Shown: one piece after another, positions 61,518-64,000 of the stretch
Layout: each line of letters opens with the position of its first letter
Numbering within the stretch: position 1 is the first letter of the stretch
Assembly (NCBI GenBank): GCA_035532275.1
Contig: DATKRG010000164.1
Coordinates: forward strand, 1 to 64,000
Reading direction: 5' to 3'
Length of the DNA stretch: 64,000 bases
DNA from: UBA9676 sp035532275
GTDB taxonomy: Bacteria; Actinomycetota; Actinomycetes; Streptosporangiales; Streptosporangiaceae
Notes under the pieces: generated by a model
Seen by the model: the letters and a program-made list of their open reading frames with translations, nothing else
Told to the model about the DNA's origin: nothing
The model's database searches: none
Made by a program: the position numbers and the translations under genes

Positions 61518-61820
61518 TCAGCCAGCGGCGGCTTTGATCTGGGAGGCTTTGATCTGAGCCTGGGCCAGCGGCTTGCCGCCCGCCGTGAGCTCGCCGGCCA
61601 GCCCGGCAGCCAGGGCCTGGCGGATGAGGTCTGCGCCGCCCATCACATGCACCTGCTTGCCGCCGGCTGCAGCCTTGGCCTGATCGATCGCCTCCACGAG
61701 GCTCCCGGTGAAGACGAAGCCGTCGCCCGGCGGCTGCTCTGCGGGGCGGTGGGTGACCACGAAGAACGGGCTGCCCCAGGGGTTCTTGCCGCCCCAGTGC
61801 CCGGCAGCCTCACCTGGCAT
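61518..61820 (-). pseudogene. Remnant of a RibD C-terminal/dihydrofolate-reductase-like gene
   Basis: The frame contains the second half of this family's fold: PFFVVTHRPAEQPP, DGFVFTGSLVEAIDQAKAAA and VHVMGGADLIRQALAAGLAGEL. The N-terminal half (about 90 residues) is missing, and after GLAGEL the sequence turns into a short Lys/Ala repeat tail instead of the last strand. It is cut at both ends, so it is a remnant. The upstream part of the same open frame shows no homology. Confidence 0.75.
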
Positions 61821-61955
61821 TCCAGCATCGCATCGCCGTGACGAGGACGTGGCGAACCTGGGTGATCCACCCTGGCGCAGACGAACTTCCGGGTGGCGTG
61901 CTGGGAGTGGGATGACCTGGTCCCATTCCCGCCAGACAACGCCGGGGAGCAGCCG

Positions 61956-61961
61956 GATAGT
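61956..61961 (+). promoter_or_regulatory. Leaderless -10 box of the LLM oxidoreductase gene
   Basis: GATAGT lies seven bases before the ATG at 61969; no ribosome site is present. Confidence 0.4.
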
Positions 61962-61968
61962 TGCGGTC

Positions 61969-63015
61969 ATGGAAACCGCACAGCCGGCCGTCAGCCCGGC
62001 AGCACCGGCTGGCAGCAGCTCGCTCGGGGTTACCGCCGCACCGTTCATCCGCTCGGGAACCGCCGCCGTCATCGACCTGGCCAGGCGTGCCGATCGGCTC
62101 GGGTACGGCTCGTTGTGGGTCGCTGAGGTGACCGGCGTCGAGGCGTTCTGCGTGCTCGGCGCGGTGTGCCGGACCGCGCCCAGTGTGGGGCTGGGCACCG
62201 GTGTGGTTCCCATGCAGGTCCGCACGCCGCCGTTGCTGGCCATGGCGGCGGCCTCGTTGCAGGCGCTGGCTCCCGGCAGGGAAGTCCTGCTCGGCGTCGG
62301 AGTCTCCTCGCCGGTGGTCGCCACCCACTGGCACGGCGCCGGCTACCCAGCCAAGCCGCTGGCCTGCATGCGCGAGTTCATCGCTCTCCTTCGCGAGTGC
62401 CTGTCCGGCAACACGGTCACTTTCGCTGGTGACTACTACCAGGTGCGCAAGTTCCGCCTCGGCGTCGAGCCCGGCGATCGCAAGCCCAAGATTGTCCTCG
62501 GCGCCCTCGGTGAAGGAATGCTCCGCCTCGCGGGCGCCGAGGCCGACGGGGTGCTGCTCAACTACCTCCCGGCCAGCCACGTGCCCTGGTGCGTAGAGCA
62601 GGTCCGGTGCGGCGGGAACGCGAGGACCTGCGCCAGCATCCACGTCGGCGTCGGCGACCGGGCTGCCGCCGCACCCCAGGCCCGCTACGACCTGTTCTCC
62701 TACGCCGTCGTCGATGCCTGCGCGCGCAGCTTCACCAGGGCCGGCTTCGGCGACGCCGTGCAGGCCATCCGGGCCGCTCACGTGGCCGGCGACCGGGCCG
62801 GCGCCCTTGCTGCCGTGCCTGACGAGATGGCCGGCGCCATCAACGTGGCCGGCGACCAGGCACTTGTCCGCGACACGATCAGCGCATACCGGCGCGCCGG
62901 CGTTGACGTCCCCATAGTCTTCCCCCTCACCTGGGGATCTGCGAGCCAGGACGCGCTGGAATCGACGCTTCGGGCCGCGATAGCGCCGCCGGCACCCGCA
63001 GCGAATGAGGCCTAA
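61969..63015 (+). CDS. LLM-class F420-dependent oxidoreductase
   Basis: The 348-residue protein has the luciferase-like TIM barrel: LGVTAAPFIRSGTAAVIDLA, GYGSLWVAEVTG, VGLGTGVVPMQVRTPPLLAM and LLGVGVSSPVVATHWHG, all typical of actinobacterial F420-dependent reductases. It probably uses F420 rather than FMN, by family. The substrate is unknown. The start is set by the leaderless box; a much longer in-frame extension upstream reads through the reductase remnant and is rejected. Confidence 0.85.
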   Translation: METAQPAVSPAAPAGSSSLGVTAAPFIRSGTAAVIDLARRADRLGYGSLWVAEVTGVEAFCVLGAVCRTAPSVGLGTGVVPMQVRTPPLLAMAAASLQALAPGREVLLGVGVSSPVVATHWHGAGYPAKPLACMREFIALLRECLSGNTVTFAGDYYQVRKFRLGVEPGDRKPKIVLGALGEGMLRLAGAEADGVLLNYLPASHVPWCVEQVRCGGNARTCASIHVGVGDRAAAAPQARYDLFSYAVVDACARSFTRAGFGDAVQAIRAAHVAGDRAGALAAVPDEMAGAINVAGDQALVRDTISAYRRAGVDVPIVFPLTWGSASQDALESTLRAAIAPPAPAANEA

Positions 63016-63246
63016 CCTGGACCGGCCGCCCAGCCCGCCACGCAGCCCCGCCGCAGACGCCGTTGATGAAGCTAACCCCTGGCCTGCTTCGCTGATGCTG
63101 CCCTGCCCCAGTCAGGCCCGGGCAAGGGACGGCGCTCCGGTGCGCGGCCTTCCGCTCCGCCCCGTGACCGGCTCCGAGATCCCAGCCGCTCGCGAGCCGG
63201 CGATACGTGCGGCCTGGTCCGGCCAGTTGCTGGCCGCGCGACCACG

Positions 63247-63265
63247 CAGATAAGGGTGATCCGTG
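63247..63265 (+). repeat. 19-bp near-direct repeat, copy 2
   Basis: CAGATAAGGGTGATCCGTG pairs with the copy at 59724-59742 (17 of 19 identical, same orientation). Confidence 0.4.
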
Positions 63266-63353
63266 CGGCTTACCGCCCGAGTTGCCCGGCGCTTGTCCAT
63301 GGCCGTGAGCAACTTGGCGGTTGACACGGGCTGTGTCCTGGCTGCTGCTCGCG

Positions 63354-63391
63354 AGGCGCTTCCTGTTGGTCTTCAGGGGCAGGAAGCGCCT
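63354..63391 (+). terminator. Perfect 12-bp stem hairpin
   Basis: AGGCGCTTCCTG and CAGGAAGCGCCT form a perfect 12-bp stem around a 14-base loop. No T-run follows. It lies 360 bases after the LLM gene and 135 before the next start, so it could be a terminator or a leader structure. Confidence 0.5.
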
Positions 63392-63526
63392 TACTGGCTT
63401 ACGGTCTGGGCGGTCCCGGTCACCACGGCTGGGATGCACTGCGCGGTTGCTGCCACTGCCGGGCTACATCTCGGGCAAAGCTCGTGCTTATGCTTGGCGC
63501 GTTCCCTGGCCGAGGTGGAGGTTCCT

Positions 63527-64000
63527 GTGCCGGCGCAGCAAGAACCCGACACGGCACGCTCACCGGGTGCACTGCCTGGCGGTCCGGCGGGTGAACCGGG
63601 GCGTCAGTCTGCCAGGCGGCGGTGGCCTTGGGTCGTGCTTGCGGCCGGCCTGGCTTGCGCCGCCGGGGTGATAGTCGCGGTCGTGGCGAGCCGCTACCGG
63701 CCGGTCGGGTACGGCAGCCTCAGTTCCGGCAGTGAAGCGTTCCCCGGGCTGCCCGCAGGCAGGGGGATCCACCCGGTCAACAACCTCGGCGGTTTCCACG
63801 AGGACATCTACATCCCGCCGCAGCGTGGCACGTTCTCGCTGTTCGCCGATATCGCGAACACCGGGACCCACCCGGTGACGATCGTCTCCGCATCACTGGG
63901 CCAGATCTCGCCGTTCTTCTTGTCCGCCCTGGTCCGCTACTCCATGGCCGGGATGGGCGGCTCGGACCAGATCCCGCCGCCGGTGTCACGGGTGCTGCAC
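63527..64000 (+). CDS. Single-pass membrane protein, C-terminus outside the window
   Basis: The frame starts at a GTG set by GGTGGAGG five bases upstream and is open to the window end (158 codons). A Pro/Gly-rich cytoplasmic start of about 30 residues leads to basic RRRW, one membrane helix (WVVLAAGLACAAGVIVAVVA) and an extracellular domain with GGFHEDIYIPPQRGTFSLFA, which looks beta-rich. The family is not recognised. An in-frame GTG four codons earlier is possible. Confidence 0.65.
   Translation, partial: MPAQQEPDTARSPGALPGGPAGEPGRQSARRRWPWVVLAAGLACAAGVIVAVVASRYRPVGYGSLSSGSEAFPGLPAGRGIHPVNNLGGFHEDIYIPPQRGTFSLFADIANTGTHPVTIVSASLGQISPFFLSALVRYSMAGMGGSDQIPPPVSRVLH

Larger units (their letters stand above)
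63016..63526. other. Gene-free gap before the last gene
   Basis: No convincing coding region was seen. The gap holds copy 2 of the 19-bp near-direct repeat, a TTGACA hexamer at 63321-63326 without a clear -10 box, and a strong hairpin at 63354-63391. Base composition is slightly less GC-rich than the neighbouring genes. Confidence 0.5.

Noticed and set aside
63321..63349. TTGACA as a -35 box in the last intergenic gap
   Set aside because: No acceptable -10 box lies 16-18 bases downstream, so a promoter could not be supported.

Overview
This is a GC-rich actinobacterial chromosome segment. The evidence is very high GC with strong GC3 bias, frequent GTG and TTG starts, many leaderless promoters (TANNNT 6-7 nt before the start codon), a mycobacterial/streptomycete-type fatty-acid operon, an F420-type LLM oxidoreductase, and DUF3145, DUF4191 and DUF5998 families known from Actinobacteria. 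The genus cannot be fixed from the sequence; a filamentous-type actinomycete is an inference.

Layout. 0-7.6 kb: end of a possible GH76 glycosidase, then fasR and the fatty-acid operon fabD-fabH-acpP-fabF-accD plus a glutamine-amidotransferase-like gene; FabD carries a fused, lysine-less biotinyl/lipoyl-like C-terminal domain. 7.6-10 kb: a HelD/HelR-type helicase preceded by a 19-bp inverted repeat that looks like the rifamycin-associated element. 10-13.5 kb (mostly minus): acetyltransferase, nucleoside hydrolase, Sel1-repeat protein, DUF3145. 13.6-16.3 kb: an isolated pair, a winged-helix/nuclease-like protein and a membrane-anchored VirD4/TraG-like ATPase, with no other conjugation genes. 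16.3-22.9 kb: a catabolic operon, DeoR regulator - APC permease - GlpK-like kinase (glycerol-binding Arg replaced by Gly) - GlpA-like flavoprotein with an Fe-S domain - second flavoprotein. 23-29 kb: Ser/Thr kinase, FHA protein, a membrane J-domain protein behind a leaderless small peptide, and a large orphan histidine kinase. 29-37.7 kb: lipoprotein, sulfurtransferase, a DnaA-box-like cluster, phosphodiesterase-like protein/DUF5998, HIT protein, S51 peptidase, a two-component system, a membrane protein with FTR1-like EGLE motifs and a ChrB-type protein. 37.8-41.9 kb: ferric-iron-type ABC transporter behind a perfect 11-bp inverted repeat. 41.9-54.1 kb: core metabolism, with pepA, lpdA, sucB, a TIGR01777 epimerase, lipB, hisS, an MFS exporter, ybjQ, lipA and DUF4191.

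54.1-64 kb is accessory and partly decayed: a LigA-like small protein, an FCD domain without HTH, PadR plus a type I DAHP synthase, an aldehyde dehydrogenase behind a palindromic operator, a broken TPP-enzyme gene, a broken zinc-knuckle-like gene, a flavodoxin-like protein, a VapBC-type toxin-antitoxin pair flanked by exact 16-bp direct repeats, a reductase-domain remnant, an LLM oxidoreductase, and a membrane protein open at the window end.

The best-supported connected systems are FAS-II precursor synthesis and elongation (0-7 kb), lipoate synthesis and use (lpdA, sucB, lipB, lipA), the kinase/flavoprotein operon and the iron uptake operon. The most interesting items are the candidate rifamycin-response helicase, the isolated ATPase/nuclease-like pair, the FabD fusion, the altered kinase pocket and the repeat-flanked toxin-antitoxin module. 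No tRNA, rRNA or CRISPR array was recognised.
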